From an uncultured Acidobacteriota bacterium (GTDB lineage: Bacteria; Acidobacteriota; Terriglobia; Bryobacterales; Bryobacteraceae), in NCBI GenBank assembly GCA_902826685.1, contig CADEFT010000026.1:47598-111597 (forward strand): a DNA stretch of 64,000 nucleotides, read 5' to 3'. The stretch's first letter is position 1. Every line of letters begins with the position of its first letter. Below the pieces are notes generated by a model. The model saw only the letters and a list, made by a program, of their open reading frames with translations. It was not told the origin of the DNA and did no database searches. The position numbers and the translations under genes were made by a program. Of the stretch, positions 34,282-42,958 are shown in pieces.

Positions 34282-34574
34282 CCCGCGAAGCGTCTGAGAC
34301 GCACGACCTCAAAGAACGACAGGAATACGTTCACCATGCCAAGGCCGCTGATCATGCCGCGGAAGTAAGGGCACATCCAGATGCGCTGGGCGGCCGGAGA
34401 CCAGGTGGCGAACATGTTGCGCTCCCAGTAGTCGGTCCAGGGAAAGACCAACAGGAAGGCGCCCAGTTCGAAGCAGAAGATCGCAAACAGCACGGCGGCG
34501 ACTTTGCGATACCAGGGGTAGGAAGGACGCGGAACCGGCACCGGCTCCAGCGGCATTTGCCCGCTCAGCGACAT
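34278..34574 (-). CDS. Small membrane protein, hypothetical
   Basis: 98 residues with two hydrophobic segments (KVAAVLFAIFCFELGAFLLVFPW and MISGLGMVNVFLSFFEVV) flanking a loop with WSPAAQRIWMCPYFRG. I do not recognise a named family. It begins inside the end of rnhB (10-bp overlap), so it is translated from the ribosomal-protein operon message as its last gene. Confidence 0.7.
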   Translation of the reverse strand: MSLSGQMPLEPVPVPRPSYPWYRKVAAVLFAIFCFELGAFLLVFPWTDYWERNMFATWSPAAQRIWMCPYFRGMISGLGMVNVFLSFFEVVRLRRFAG

Positions 34575-35224
34575 GCGGCGGCGGCCTCCGGTCCGGGGCC
34601 GAACAGGGAAAGCTGGCGCAGCGGCTCATAGCTCATGCGGTGATGGGGCGTGGGGCCGTGCTGGGCGAGCGCGTCGAAATGCTCGGGCGTCGGGTAGCCC
34701 TTGTGGCGGCAGAGACCGTAGTTGGGATAGACGGCGTCCCATTCGCGCATACAGGCGTCGCGGGCGACTTTGGCGAGGATGGAGGCGGCGGCAATCGTGG
34801 GGCAAATGGCGTCGCCGCGGATGATGCCCTTCTGCGGAATGAGCAGATCCACTTTCACGGCGTCGATCAGCAGGAAGTCGGGCACGGGGGTCAGTTGCTC
34901 GATGGCGCGCCGCATGGCAAGCCGCGAGGCCTGCAGGATGTTGATGCGGTCGATTTCGGCGGCGTCGGAAGTGGCGACGGCCCACGATAGGGCACGCTCG
35001 CGGATGCGCACGGCCAGCACTTCGCGCCGCTCGGGCTCAAGCTGTTTGCTGTCGCGCAAGCCGCGAATGGGCGCACTCTCATCGAGGATGACGGCGGCGG
35101 CAAAGACGGGTCCGAAAAGCGAACCGCGCCCGGCCTCGTCGGCGCCCGCGATCAGGCGGAAGCCCCGCTTCCGGGCGGCCCGCTCGAGCGTACTGCGAAT
35201 TGTGGTGGTTTTGCCGGCGGGCAC
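34565..35224 (-). CDS. rnhB: Ribonuclease HII
   Basis: 219 residues. GADEAGRGSLFGPVFAAAV contains the catalytic Asp-Glu pair. LRDSKQLEPERRE is the second RNase HII motif, LLIDAVKVDLL the third acidic position, and KGIIRGDAICPTIAAASILAKVARDACM the substrate-binding block. It nicks RNA in RNA-DNA hybrids, including single misincorporated ribonucleotides. It starts 12 bp after rplS, the standard neighbour. Confidence 0.95.
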   Translation of the reverse strand: MPAGKTTTIRSTLERAARKRGFRLIAGADEAGRGSLFGPVFAAAVILDESAPIRGLRDSKQLEPERREVLAVRIRERALSWAVATSDAAEIDRINILQASRLAMRRAIEQLTPVPDFLLIDAVKVDLLIPQKGIIRGDAICPTIAAASILAKVARDACMREWDAVYPNYGLCRHKGYPTPEHFDALAQHGPTPHHRMSYEPLRQLSLFGPGPEAAAACR

Positions 35225-35236
35225 GGAAGCGCCGTC

Positions 35237-35587
35237 TTACTGTTCGCGCTCTTTGAGGCGCGCTGCCTTGCCCTTCAAATTGCGCAGGTAATAGAGTTTC
35301 GAACGGCGGACGGCGCCGGTTCGGACCAGTTGAATGCTGTCCACGACGGGGGCGTTGATAGGGAAGATACGCTCGACGCCATGGCCGAAGCTGACCTTGC
35401 GGACGGTGATGTTCTCGCCCATTCCGCTGTTCTTGCGCGCGATGACGGTACCTTCGAAGGCCTGCAGCCGTTCCTTTTCCCCTTCGCGGATTCTGACCTG
35501 GACCCGGATGGTGTCGCCGATGCGGAAAGCCGGCACTTCCGCCTTCTTGTTCTGATTGATGACTTTCGTCAAAAGCGCGTTCATCAT
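35237..35587 (-). CDS. rplS: 50S ribosomal protein L19
   Basis: 116 residues of normal length. FRIGDTIRVQVRIREGEKERLQAFEGTVIAR and the C-terminal FPINAPVVDSIQLVR ... SKLYYLRNLKGKAARLKE are the full L19 signature. It lies at the 30S-50S interface. It follows trmD by 34 bp in the conserved rpsP-rimM-trmD-rplS order. Confidence 0.98.
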   Translation of the reverse strand: MMNALLTKVINQNKKAEVPAFRIGDTIRVQVRIREGEKERLQAFEGTVIARKNSGMGENITVRKVSFGHGVERIFPINAPVVDSIQLVRTGAVRRSKLYYLRNLKGKAARLKEREQ

Positions 35588-35621
35588 GACTTCATTACCT
35601 CTCGCTTACTGTGCAAATATT

Positions 35622-36323
35622 TCATTCTAGCGAACTTTCGCCGGTTTTCGCCAGCAGGTCCGGACGGTTGCGCCCGGTCTTCTCGCGCGCCGCCCGGCGT
35701 CGCCACTTTTCGATCCCGGCGTGATTGCCGTTCAACAGCACATCCGGCACTTTCCAGCCGCGAAAATCGGCCGGCCGGGTCCATTGGGGACAATCGAGCA
35801 ATCCTCCGGTAAACGATTCACGGACCGACGAGGCCTCATTGCCGAGCACGCCCGGCAGCAGGCGCGCCACGGTGTCGACGACCACCGAGGCGGCCAGTTC
35901 GCCGCCGGAAAGCACATAGTCTCCGATCGAGATCTCCTCGTCGGCCAGATGCTCGGCCACGCGCTCATCGACGCCTTCATAGCGCCCGCAGATCAGCAGC
36001 AGTTCGTCCAGCGCGCTGTAGCGGCGCGCAGCGGCCTGATCGAACAGCTTGCCCTGGGCCGACATCAACGCCACCAGGCGCGACGGCGTACGTTCGGGGA
36101 AGATCGTTTCGACGGCGTCAAACAGCGGCTGCGGCTTGAGCAGCATGCCTTCGCCGCCGCCAAACGGCCGGTCGTCGACGGTCTTGTGGCGATCCGCCGT
36201 CCAGGCGCGCAGGTCGTGGAGGCGGACCGTAACCTTGCCGGCCTCAATGGCCTTGCCGACGACGCCGAATTCCAGCGGCCCGCGGAAAAACTCCGGAAAG
36301 ATGGTGAGCAGATGAAAGGTCAC
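35622..36323 (-). CDS. trmD: tRNA (guanine-N1)-methyltransferase TrmD
   Basis: 233 residues. It makes m1G37 in tRNAs with G36, preventing +1 frameshifts. TFHLLTIFPEFF is the start motif. RPFGGGEGMLLKPQPL and the trefoil-knot residues LICGRYEGVDERV and EISIGDYVLSGGELAA bind SAM. The frame is open far upstream, but the GTG at 36323 overlaps the rimM stop (GTGA), which fixes the start. A short Lys/Arg-rich tail follows the normal end. Confidence 0.96.
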   Translation of the reverse strand: MTFHLLTIFPEFFRGPLEFGVVGKAIEAGKVTVRLHDLRAWTADRHKTVDDRPFGGGEGMLLKPQPLFDAVETIFPERTPSRLVALMSAQGKLFDQAAARRYSALDELLLICGRYEGVDERVAEHLADEEISIGDYVLSGGELAASVVVDTVARLLPGVLGNEASSVRESFTGGLLDCPQWTRPADFRGWKVPDVLLNGNHAGIEKWRRRAAREKTGRNRPDLLAKTGESSLE

Positions 36324-36838
36324 GGCTCGAGGTCTTTCAATCCGTCTGGCAGGTGGACGAAGATGCGGCGGCCGGCGAGGTCCACTTCCTCGCAGATGGC
36401 CTGGGCGAACGGCACGAGCATCGGCTCCTTGGCGCCTTCGCGCCGGACTTCGAGAAGCACGGGCCCACCACCCTCCTGCCACGAGGTGACTTCGCCCTCG
36501 TCCCGGCCGGTGGCGCGGTCGATGAGGCGGCAGCCGACGAGGTCGGAGTAGTAGTACTCTCCCTCGGCGGTAGCAGGCCGGTCTTCGAGGGGAATGCGCA
36601 GCTCCGCATTGCGGAGCCGCTCGCAGTCGTTGCGGGAATCGACGCCTTCAAACTTGAGCACCAGGCGCCCTTCGTGCATCCAGGCCCGCTCGAGTTTGAC
36701 GGGCTCACCGGGAGGGAACAGATAGAGACGGGGGAAGCCGAGCAATCGGTCCGGTGATTCCATCGGGCCGTCGGCAACCACCTCGCCGCGCACGCCGCGG
36801 GGCCGCGCAATGCGCGCGAGCACAATCCATTGCTCCAC
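36320..36838 (-). CDS. rimM: 16S rRNA processing protein RimM
   Basis: 172 residues with the two RimM beta-barrels. ARIARPRGVRGEVVAD is the N-terminal motif, EGEYYYSDLVGCRLID the linker motif, and MLVPFAQAICEEVDLAGRRIFVHLPDGL the PRC-barrel end. It assists late 30S assembly around the 16S 3' domain and S19. It starts one base after khpA and overlaps trmD by 4 bp. Confidence 0.94.
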   Translation of the reverse strand: MEQWIVLARIARPRGVRGEVVADGPMESPDRLLGFPRLYLFPPGEPVKLERAWMHEGRLVLKFEGVDSRNDCERLRNAELRIPLEDRPATAEGEYYYSDLVGCRLIDRATGRDEGEVTSWQEGGGPVLLEVRREGAKEPMLVPFAQAICEEVDLAGRRIFVHLPDGLKDLEP

Positions 36839-36839
36839 G

Positions 36840-37076
36840 CTATTCGAGGATCTCGAGCGTGAAGCGGCGATTGAGCTTCATGCCGGTGGCGCCGAGCAAA
36901 GTGCGGATGGAGCGGGCGGTACGGCCCTGTTTGCCGATGACCTTGCCGAGGTCGCTGGGGGCGACGCGCAGTTCGAGCACGGTCACCTGCTCGCCGGAGA
37001 TCTCACGAACGGCGACTTCGCCCGGGATGTCAACGAGAGCTTTGGCGATTTCTTCAACTAACTCTTTCGTTCCCAT
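36840..37076 (-). CDS. khpA: KH-domain RNA-binding protein KhpA
   Basis: 78 residues, essentially one type II KH domain with the GKVIGKQGR (GxxG) loop for RNA contact. The N-terminal helix is LVEEIAKALVDIPGEVAV. In other bacteria KhpA pairs with KhpB and affects cell division and small-RNA function. It sits between rpsP and rimM, as in many genomes. Confidence 0.93.
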   Translation of the reverse strand: MGTKELVEEIAKALVDIPGEVAVREISGEQVTVLELRVAPSDLGKVIGKQGRTARSIRTLLGATGMKLNRRFTLEILE

Positions 37077-37099
37077 GGAAGTCTCCTACGGCCCGGCGA

Positions 37100-37345
37100 T
37101 CAGGCAGCCGGGGCGGCGGCGGGATTGTTCTTGAGCAGCCGGGCGACGGTGGCCGACGGCTGGGCCCCGCTCTTCACCCAATGGGTGATGCGGTCGTGAT
37201 CGAGCTTCACGGCGGTGGTGATGGGGTTGTAGTGGCCCACCACTTCCAGGGCGCGGCTGTCGCGGGCGCGCTCCTTCTCAATGACCACCAAACGGTAGGT
37301 CGGCTTCTTCTTGGCGCCGAAACGCGCCATGCGGATCATCAGCAT
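37100..37345 (-). CDS. rpsP: 30S ribosomal protein S16
   Basis: 81 residues. IRMARFGAKKKPTYRLVVIEKERARDSRALEVVGHYNP is the full S16 signature. The tail ends in an Ala-rich segment. It begins 31 bp after ffh. The start at 37345 agrees with the usual M-L/V-x-IR start; a second ATG two codons on is possible. Confidence 0.97.
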   Translation of the reverse strand: MLMIRMARFGAKKKPTYRLVVIEKERARDSRALEVVGHYNPITTAVKLDHDRITHWVKSGAQPSATVARLLKNNPAAAPAA

Positions 37346-37376
37346 TGGAAAGCGTACTCCTCGAAAATGTCTCTCT

Positions 37377-38762
37377 CTAATTTAGCGGAAACTTGAAGCC
37401 GCCGCCGAGCGACGGCATTTTGAGTTTGCCCAGTTTCTTGCCAAGCATGCCGCCGGTGAGTCCACCGGAGAATGTTTTCATCATCTTGCGGGCCTGCCCA
37501 TATTGCTTGAGCAGGTTGTTGACATCCTGGACATTGGTGCCCGAGCCGACGGCGATGCGGCGCCGGCGGGAACCATTGATGATCATGTGATTGGAGCGCT
37601 CATTGGGCGTCATCGAGTCGATGATGGCGACAATGCGCGTCAGCTCTTTCTCGTCGACCTTGGCGTTTTTGAGTTCCTTGCCTAACGGCCCGAGCTGCGG
37701 GATCATGCCGATGAGCGATTCAAGCGGCCCGAGCTTGCGCAACTGTTTCAACTGATCGCGGAAATCCTCGAGCGTAAACTCGTCGTCGAGCAGCTTGCGC
37801 TGCATCTCTTCGGCTTTCTTCTGATCGATGTTCTGCTCCACCTTTTCGATGAGAGACAGCACATCGCCCATGCCGAGGATGCGGGACACGGCGCGGTCGG
37901 GATGGAAGGGCTCAAAGGCATCGGGCTTTTCGCCGAGTCCAATGAATTTGAGAGGCTGGCCGGTGACGGTGCGGATGGACAGGGCCGCGCCGCCGCGCGC
38001 GTCGCCATCCATCTTGGTGAGAATGACGCCGGTGATCCCGAGGCGCTTGTGAAATTCGTCGGCGCTCTTGACGGCGTCCTGTCCGGTCATGGCGTCGGCG
38101 ACGAACAGGATCTCGACCGGGTTTAGCATTTCCTTGAGACGGGTGAGTTCGCCCATCAGCTCTTCGTCGATGTGCAGGCGGCCGGCGGTATCGACCAGCA
38201 GAACGTCGCGGTTGGCCTGAACGGCTTCGCGGCGCGCCGATCGCGCCAGCTCGACCGGCTGGTTCGCTTCTTCGGCCGTACCTTGATAGATGGGAACGGC
38301 GATGTCTTTCGAAATGACGGCCAGTTGCTGGCGGGCGGCGGGACGGTACACGTCGACCGAAACCAGCATCGGGCGGTTGCCCTGTTTGCCGAGCAGTTTG
38401 GCGAGCTTGCCCGTGGAAGTGGTTTTGCCCGAGCCCTGGAGCCCGACGATCATGATGACGCTGGGCGGCTCATTGGCGAGGCGGAGCTTGGCCTGATGGG
38501 TGCCGAGCAGCTTGATCAGTTCGTCGCGGACGATCTTAACGACCTGCTGATCGGGCGAAAGCGACATCAGCACTTCCTGGCCGACCGCTTTTTCCTTCAC
38601 CGACTCCATCAGTTGCTTGACGACGCGGAAATGGACGTCGGCTTCGAGCAGGGCGACGCGAATCTCCTTGAGAACCGCCTCCATGTTCTCGGCGGTGAGT
38701 TTTCCTTCGCCGCGCAGGTTCTTGAAGACGCGCTGCAGCTTTTCAGACAGATTTTCAAACAT
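37377..38762 (-). CDS. ffh: Signal recognition particle protein Ffh
   Basis: 461 residues. An N-terminal helical bundle is followed by the SRP GTPase, with P-loop GLQGSGKTT at 107-115, DTAGR, and TKMDGDARGGAALS. The Met-rich M domain (from about residue 300, including GSRRRRIAVGSGT) binds 4.5S RNA and signal peptides. It directs membrane proteins to FtsY and SecYEG. It is the first gene of the ribosomal cluster, with a consensus -10 (TATAAT) 45 bp upstream. Confidence 0.97.
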   Translation of the reverse strand: MFENLSEKLQRVFKNLRGEGKLTAENMEAVLKEIRVALLEADVHFRVVKQLMESVKEKAVGQEVLMSLSPDQQVVKIVRDELIKLLGTHQAKLRLANEPPSVIMIVGLQGSGKTTSTGKLAKLLGKQGNRPMLVSVDVYRPAARQQLAVISKDIAVPIYQGTAEEANQPVELARSARREAVQANRDVLLVDTAGRLHIDEELMGELTRLKEMLNPVEILFVADAMTGQDAVKSADEFHKRLGITGVILTKMDGDARGGAALSIRTVTGQPLKFIGLGEKPDAFEPFHPDRAVSRILGMGDVLSLIEKVEQNIDQKKAEEMQRKLLDDEFTLEDFRDQLKQLRKLGPLESLIGMIPQLGPLGKELKNAKVDEKELTRIVAIIDSMTPNERSNHMIINGSRRRRIAVGSGTNVQDVNNLLKQYGQARKMMKTFSGGLTGGMLGKKLGKLKMPSLGGGFKFPLN

Positions 38763-38806
38763 GAAAGGAAGTTGGTGCGGGGTGGGCGAACTACCGCGAC
38801 TTCCCT

Positions 38807-38812
38807 ATTATA
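38807..38812 (-). promoter_or_regulatory. Candidate -10 element of the ffh-rpsP-trmD-rplS operon
   Basis: A perfect TATAAT on the minus strand, giving a leader of about 35-40 bases before ffh. A 6-bp GC hairpin with a 3-base loop (38818-38832) lies just upstream and may end the pilin transcript. No good -35 was found. Confidence 0.55.
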
Positions 38813-38848
38813 ACGCGGCGGGCGAGGCCCGCATGGGGCGCGACGGGT

Positions 38849-39049
38849 CTAGGGGACGCGGTTCATCTGCTCGGTGACGCGGCTCCAGATGAGGCTGAGC
38901 GATTCGCTGTAGGCGCTTGGGAGAGCCCCGAACACGAGCACCACGATGGCGGCGGCGAGCAGGGCGTACTCAATCATATCCTGACCCCGCTTGTCGGACC
39001 GGAGCAGCCGGATCCTGATTGTGGCTCGCTTCAAAAAGGCTAGGTGCAT
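38849..39049 (-). CDS. Flp-type (type IVb) pilin
   Basis: 66 residues. A short basic leader (LAFLKRATIRIRLLRSDKRG) is followed by QDMIEYALLAAAIVVLVFGAL, matching the Flp/Fap prepilin pattern of G-x(n)-E-Y plus a hydrophobic helix that polymerises. It would be cleaved by a TadV-type prepilin peptidase and assembled by a Tad secretion system, none of which is in the window. The ATG at 39049 is chosen as the start of the basic leader. Confidence 0.82.
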   Translation of the reverse strand: MHLAFLKRATIRIRLLRSDKRGQDMIEYALLAAAIVVLVFGALPSAYSESLSLIWSRVTEQMNRVP

Positions 39050-39143
39050 TGGGTCGTTCCTTCTCTTCGTGCTTCCATTGTGAAGCACGGAACACTTCGC
39101 CTCAAGAAGGAAAACCACCTACTAGGGACCGAGTTTGCCCTAG

Positions 39144-39779
39144 CTACTTCTTTCTGGGGAGCGGGACCAGCGGCTTGGGCACGGCGGTCACGGGCGCGGC
39201 CGAGGGCACGATGGCGGCGCCGCCGGTAGCGGGGGCGGCGGCCGGTGCACCGGCGGCGGCGTTCTTGTTGTACAGCTCGATGATGTCTTTGGTGATATCG
39301 ACGTCGTTGGCCGCATAGAGGACCGGGGTCTGCTGCGTGCTGACATCGAGAATGACGGAGAAGCCCTTATCCCGGGCGTACTTGTCGATGACCGCCATCA
39401 TCTTCTGGCCGAGATCCTGGTAGATCTTGCCCTGTTCCTGCTCGACCTCGGCCTGGGCGTCTTCCACTTCGCGATTGAAGGACTTGGTGCGGGCGTCGAT
39501 GTCGCCCATCAGCTTGCGCTTCTGCTCGTCGCCTAAGACGGTGCTGCCCTTTTGCAACTGGGCCTGCAACTGCTGGATATCGCCCTGCTTGCGCTCCAAC
39601 TCCTTGCGCTTGGGGCCGAACTTGCCTTCGAGGTTGCCCAGGGCCTTTTTGCCGTCTTCGGTGTTGACGATGGCGGCCTGCACGTTTATGATTCCGATTT
39701 TGGCCGGGGCCTGAGCGGCCGCGATTCCCACCAATTGCGCCGCCACCAGCGGCAAGAAGCACGCGAATCTCGATTGCAT
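39144..39779 (-). CDS. OmpH/Skp family periplasmic chaperone (copy 2)
   Basis: 211 residues. The signal peptide is MQSRFACFLPLVAAQLVGIAAA. The Skp-type strand PAKIGIINVQAAIVNTEDGKKAL is followed by a coiled-coil arm (about residues 50-120), then FSVILDVSTQQTPVLYAANDVDIT, and an Ala/Pro-rich low-complexity tail of about 40 residues. It lies 51 bp downstream of bamA in the same direction, the classical Skp-BamA neighbourhood, so this copy is the likely general outer-membrane-protein chaperone. AAGGAG lies 11 bases before the ATG. Confidence 0.88.
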   Translation of the reverse strand: MQSRFACFLPLVAAQLVGIAAAQAPAKIGIINVQAAIVNTEDGKKALGNLEGKFGPKRKELERKQGDIQQLQAQLQKGSTVLGDEQKRKLMGDIDARTKSFNREVEDAQAEVEQEQGKIYQDLGQKMMAVIDKYARDKGFSVILDVSTQQTPVLYAANDVDITKDIIELYNKNAAAGAPAAAPATGGAAIVPSAAPVTAVPKPLVPLPRKK

Positions 39780-39806
39780 GTTTACAGACTCCTTGAAGTT
39801 TGTCCT

Positions 39807-39815
39807 ACTGTACCA
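39807..39815 (-). promoter_or_regulatory. Candidate extended -10 promoter of the second Skp-like gene
   Basis: TGGTACAGT on the minus strand, 27 bases before the ATG at 39779, in the short gap after bamA. It would allow expression of the chaperone separately from bamA. Confidence 0.35.
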
Positions 39816-39830
39816 TTCCTGCTCTGGCGG

Positions 39831-42782
39831 CTAGAACGTTCGGCTGATGGTGAAACGCCATGTCGACTTCCTTTCGAAGAACGGCGCCGGGTTGCCGATC
39901 AAAGACAGCGCGCCAGCGAAGGAGGCGTTGTTGGGGAAATAGGACCGGTCGACGACCACCGGCGGGACCAGGAAATCGCGGTAGACGGTGGGATTGTAGG
40001 CCCAATAGAGACGGAAGGGCGCATTGACGACCGGCATCATGATTTGGAACTCGATCCCGGTGGAGGTGCGAGGCTTCATGGTCTGGCGCGCCAGCACGGC
40101 GTTACGGGCGAAGTTGGCCTGCGGGAAAGAGGAATTGAGTTCGGCCAACCGGTCTGTGTTCAGCGAAAGCTGATTGGGCCGGGAGATGCGATTGACGCCG
40201 GCGTCGAAGAAGGCGGCGAGCGTCAAGGGCCCGACGATGGGAATGCGGTATTCGAAGTTGCCGACGCCCTGAGTGTCGCCACCCGGGAAGATCAGCTGGT
40301 AAGTGGGAATCTCCCTGGTGACGGTGACGAACGATTGCGAGCCGTCGGCGTTCAGAATCCTCTGCTGGCGGGCCGAGCCGTCGCTGTTCAACAGCGGAAC
40401 GCTCGACCGGTTCGGGATATAGGCGATGGGACTGATACCCCAGATGTCGAAGCCTCGGATATCGTTCTCGCCACCCATGTAGAAGCGGTTGAAGGGCGGC
40501 GCGACGCGTCCGCTATAGCCGGTGACGAAACGGCCGAGCCCGTGCATGCCGATGACGTGGCCCTTGAAGAATCCACGGCGGAAGTACTTGATGTCGACGG
40601 TAGGCTCCACCATGTTCACATTGCCCTGCAGGAAGCTGCCGGCATAGGTCATCGAGAGGTAGATGCTCTTGCCGCGGCTAGGCGTGATGGGGTGGTCGAC
40701 GGTGTTGTAGGAAAGCGACGGCACCAACTGGCTGGTGCGGATTCCGCTCAAGGTGTTGGGACCGGCCAGGCCCTGGAAGTTGATGTACTGAAAATAATTG
40801 GTGGAGGCGGTGGAGAGGGTGCGGATGTTCGAGCGGTTGTAGCCGTAGCTTAAGCCGGTGCGCCAGAAACTGCGCCGCAACTGGTAGCTGAGAAATACGT
40901 TGAAGCCGCCGCCGTTCGATACGTAGTTCAGCAGGTTGTCGCTGCCAAGGGACTGATAGAGCGGAATGAGATTGCGGCCCGACAACAGCGAAACTTCGCG
41001 CGCCTGATCGTAGTTGAAGCGCTGCTGAAAGATGGTAAAGCCCGCCTGGATGGGCCGGTCGAACAGGTAAGGTTCGGTGAAGCCGAAGGTGACGTCGCGC
41101 ACGCGGTCGCCCAACTGCGAATTGATGGACAGCGTTTCGCCGAGGCCGAGAAAGTTGTTGGTGGAATAGCCCATGCCGACGAAACTGCCGGCGATGCCGG
41201 AAACGCCGCCGTTCAACTGCACCGAGTTCTTGCCGCGCTCCTTGACCTTCAGCGTGATGTCGACGGTGTTGGTCTTGGTGTCGCGGGTGATGGTGGCGGC
41301 TTCGTTTTCCTTCAGCACTTCGAAGTAGCCAAGCTGGTTGAGGCGCAGAATGCTGACTTCCCACAATTGGGTGTTGTAGATGTCGCCTTCATCGATGAGC
41401 ATTTCCCGGCGGATGACCTTGTCGCGCGTGGTGGTGTTGCCCGAGAAATCGATGCGGCGGACGAAGAACTGCTTCCCCTCGTCGACGTTGAGCGTGAGAT
41501 CGAGCTTATTGGAGTTGGGCAGCACGTCGAAGCTCGGTTCGGGGACGAAGTCGACGTAGCCGAACTGGCCATAGAGCTTGCGCATGCTCTCAAGCCCCTT
41601 GCGCAGCTTGGCGGTGGAGAAGACATCGCCTTCGCCCATCTGGAACAGGGGCTTCATCAGCGTATCGGGCGTGCGGAACAGCTTCATGCCGACGAAGTTG
41701 ATCTTATTGATGCGGTACTGGCGGCCTTCTTCGATGGCGACGGTGACGTCGGCGCGCTTGCCGGGCTTATTGGTGTAAAACAGCGGGACGCGGAACTTGC
41801 CGCCGCCGACTTCGCGAATCTTGACCTGGTGTTCGAGGGCGCGCGCGGTGAAGTATCCCTTTTCCTGATAGTAGTTGCGGACGCGGTCCTTATCCTCTTC
41901 AAGCTTGGTGCTATCGAAGGTTTTGGCGAACAGCCCTTCGAGATAGATGGAATGGGGAATGCCGATGGGACGCAGGTTGCGCATGGCGGCGCGGACTTCA
42001 CGGTCCTTGAACACCGAGTTGCCCTGGATGTCGATTTCGCCGACCTTGACCTTGGGGCCTTCCTCGATCTTGAACAGGACTTCGAGGGAAGAGGGTGGAA
42101 TCTGGCGGACTTCGGGCGTAACGGAGGCGTACTGGCGGCCGCGCTCGGAGAGAAACTCCCGCAGGACGTTGGTGGCGCGCTGGACGCGATTGGGATCGTA
42201 CTGCGCTTCCACGCTGAGGCCGACGCGGCGGTCTTTGAACCGGTCGAGAATTTCCGAAACGGTGATGGACTTGTTGCCTTCGTACTTGATGGAGCGGACC
42301 ACGCGCCGTTCGACGAGATTGAAGCGGATGATCCAGCCGGAAATGCCGGGCTCTTTCTGCAGGGTGATGTCGTCGAAACGGGCCGAGTTCCAGAGCGCCA
42401 TGAAGTCGCGGTGCAGGGCTTCTTCGTCCACCTTGTCGCCACGCTTGCTGAAGATGAGCGCGCGGAGCGTGTCCTGCGGAACACGGCGGGAACCGCGGAA
42501 TTCAATGGCCTCGATCACGTTGTCGATCGGTCCGACGACGGTAGGTTTCGGCGCCTCTTCGGCGGGTTTGGGCGTTTCGAGAACGGGTTTTGCCTGCGAC
42601 GGTTTCGGCTCGGCGGCGGGCTTGGGCTGCTCCGTGGTGGAGGGCACGGTTTCAAACGGATTCTGCTTTTTCTGCTGAGGCGCGGCGGGCTGCTGCTGCT
42701 GAGCGGAAAGTGAGCCAGCGGAAGAGAGCAGGAGGATAAAAACAAGGACAGTATACAGGCGTCCCAGCCTGGGGCACTTCAT
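39831..42782 (-). CDS. bamA: Outer-membrane protein assembly factor BamA
   Basis: A 983-residue protein that inserts beta-barrels into the outer membrane. Signal peptide (LYTVLVFILLLSSAGSLSA), then a Pro/Lys/Gln-rich linker of about 55 residues. Next come five POTRA domains (VIEAIEFRGSRRV ... SIKYEGNKSITVSEIL ... VGEIDIQGNSVFKDREV ... INKINFVGMKL ... VRRIDFSGNTTTRDKVIRRE) and the barrel, with GGENDIRGFD as the IRGF lid-loop motif and a terminal phenylalanine (FTISRTF). It is longer than the E. coli protein because of the linker and barrel-loop insertions. The ATG at 42782 starts the signal peptide. Confidence 0.95.
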   Translation of the reverse strand: MKCPRLGRLYTVLVFILLLSSAGSLSAQQQQPAAPQQKKQNPFETVPSTTEQPKPAAEPKPSQAKPVLETPKPAEEAPKPTVVGPIDNVIEAIEFRGSRRVPQDTLRALIFSKRGDKVDEEALHRDFMALWNSARFDDITLQKEPGISGWIIRFNLVERRVVRSIKYEGNKSITVSEILDRFKDRRVGLSVEAQYDPNRVQRATNVLREFLSERGRQYASVTPEVRQIPPSSLEVLFKIEEGPKVKVGEIDIQGNSVFKDREVRAAMRNLRPIGIPHSIYLEGLFAKTFDSTKLEEDKDRVRNYYQEKGYFTARALEHQVKIREVGGGKFRVPLFYTNKPGKRADVTVAIEEGRQYRINKINFVGMKLFRTPDTLMKPLFQMGEGDVFSTAKLRKGLESMRKLYGQFGYVDFVPEPSFDVLPNSNKLDLTLNVDEGKQFFVRRIDFSGNTTTRDKVIRREMLIDEGDIYNTQLWEVSILRLNQLGYFEVLKENEAATITRDTKTNTVDITLKVKERGKNSVQLNGGVSGIAGSFVGMGYSTNNFLGLGETLSINSQLGDRVRDVTFGFTEPYLFDRPIQAGFTIFQQRFNYDQAREVSLLSGRNLIPLYQSLGSDNLLNYVSNGGGFNVFLSYQLRRSFWRTGLSYGYNRSNIRTLSTASTNYFQYINFQGLAGPNTLSGIRTSQLVPSLSYNTVDHPITPSRGKSIYLSMTYAGSFLQGNVNMVEPTVDIKYFRRGFFKGHVIGMHGLGRFVTGYSGRVAPPFNRFYMGGENDIRGFDIWGISPIAYIPNRSSVPLLNSDGSARQQRILNADGSQSFVTVTREIPTYQLIFPGGDTQGVGNFEYRIPIVGPLTLAAFFDAGVNRISRPNQLSLNTDRLAELNSSFPQANFARNAVLARQTMKPRTSTGIEFQIMMPVVNAPFRLYWAYNPTVYRDFLVPPVVVDRSYFPNNASFAGALSLIGNPAPFFERKSTWRFTISRTF

Positions 42783-42883
42783 CAAAACGACAGTCCTTTC
42801 CTCTCTGCGCCTAGATCCAGACGTTTCATCGCGGCTTACGGTTTCACGGATTGCAGAAGACCTCACCAGCGAGAATGCTCACT

Positions 42884-42892
42884 ATTCTACCA
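42884..42892 (-). promoter_or_regulatory. Candidate extended -10 promoter of bamA
   Basis: TGGTAGAAT on the minus strand, about 100 bp before the bamA ATG. It lies in the 176-bp gap between the cytochrome stop (42959) and bamA. Confidence 0.4.
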
Positions 42893-42958
42893 AAGCCCGG
42901 AAGATCTTCTCTCGGACGGCCCTGTGCGGGCTTCATGACATTGTACGACTTCCGCGGG

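Noticed and set aside
41367..42713. 448-codon plus-strand frame
   Set aside because: Antisense to the bamA POTRA region; composition only.
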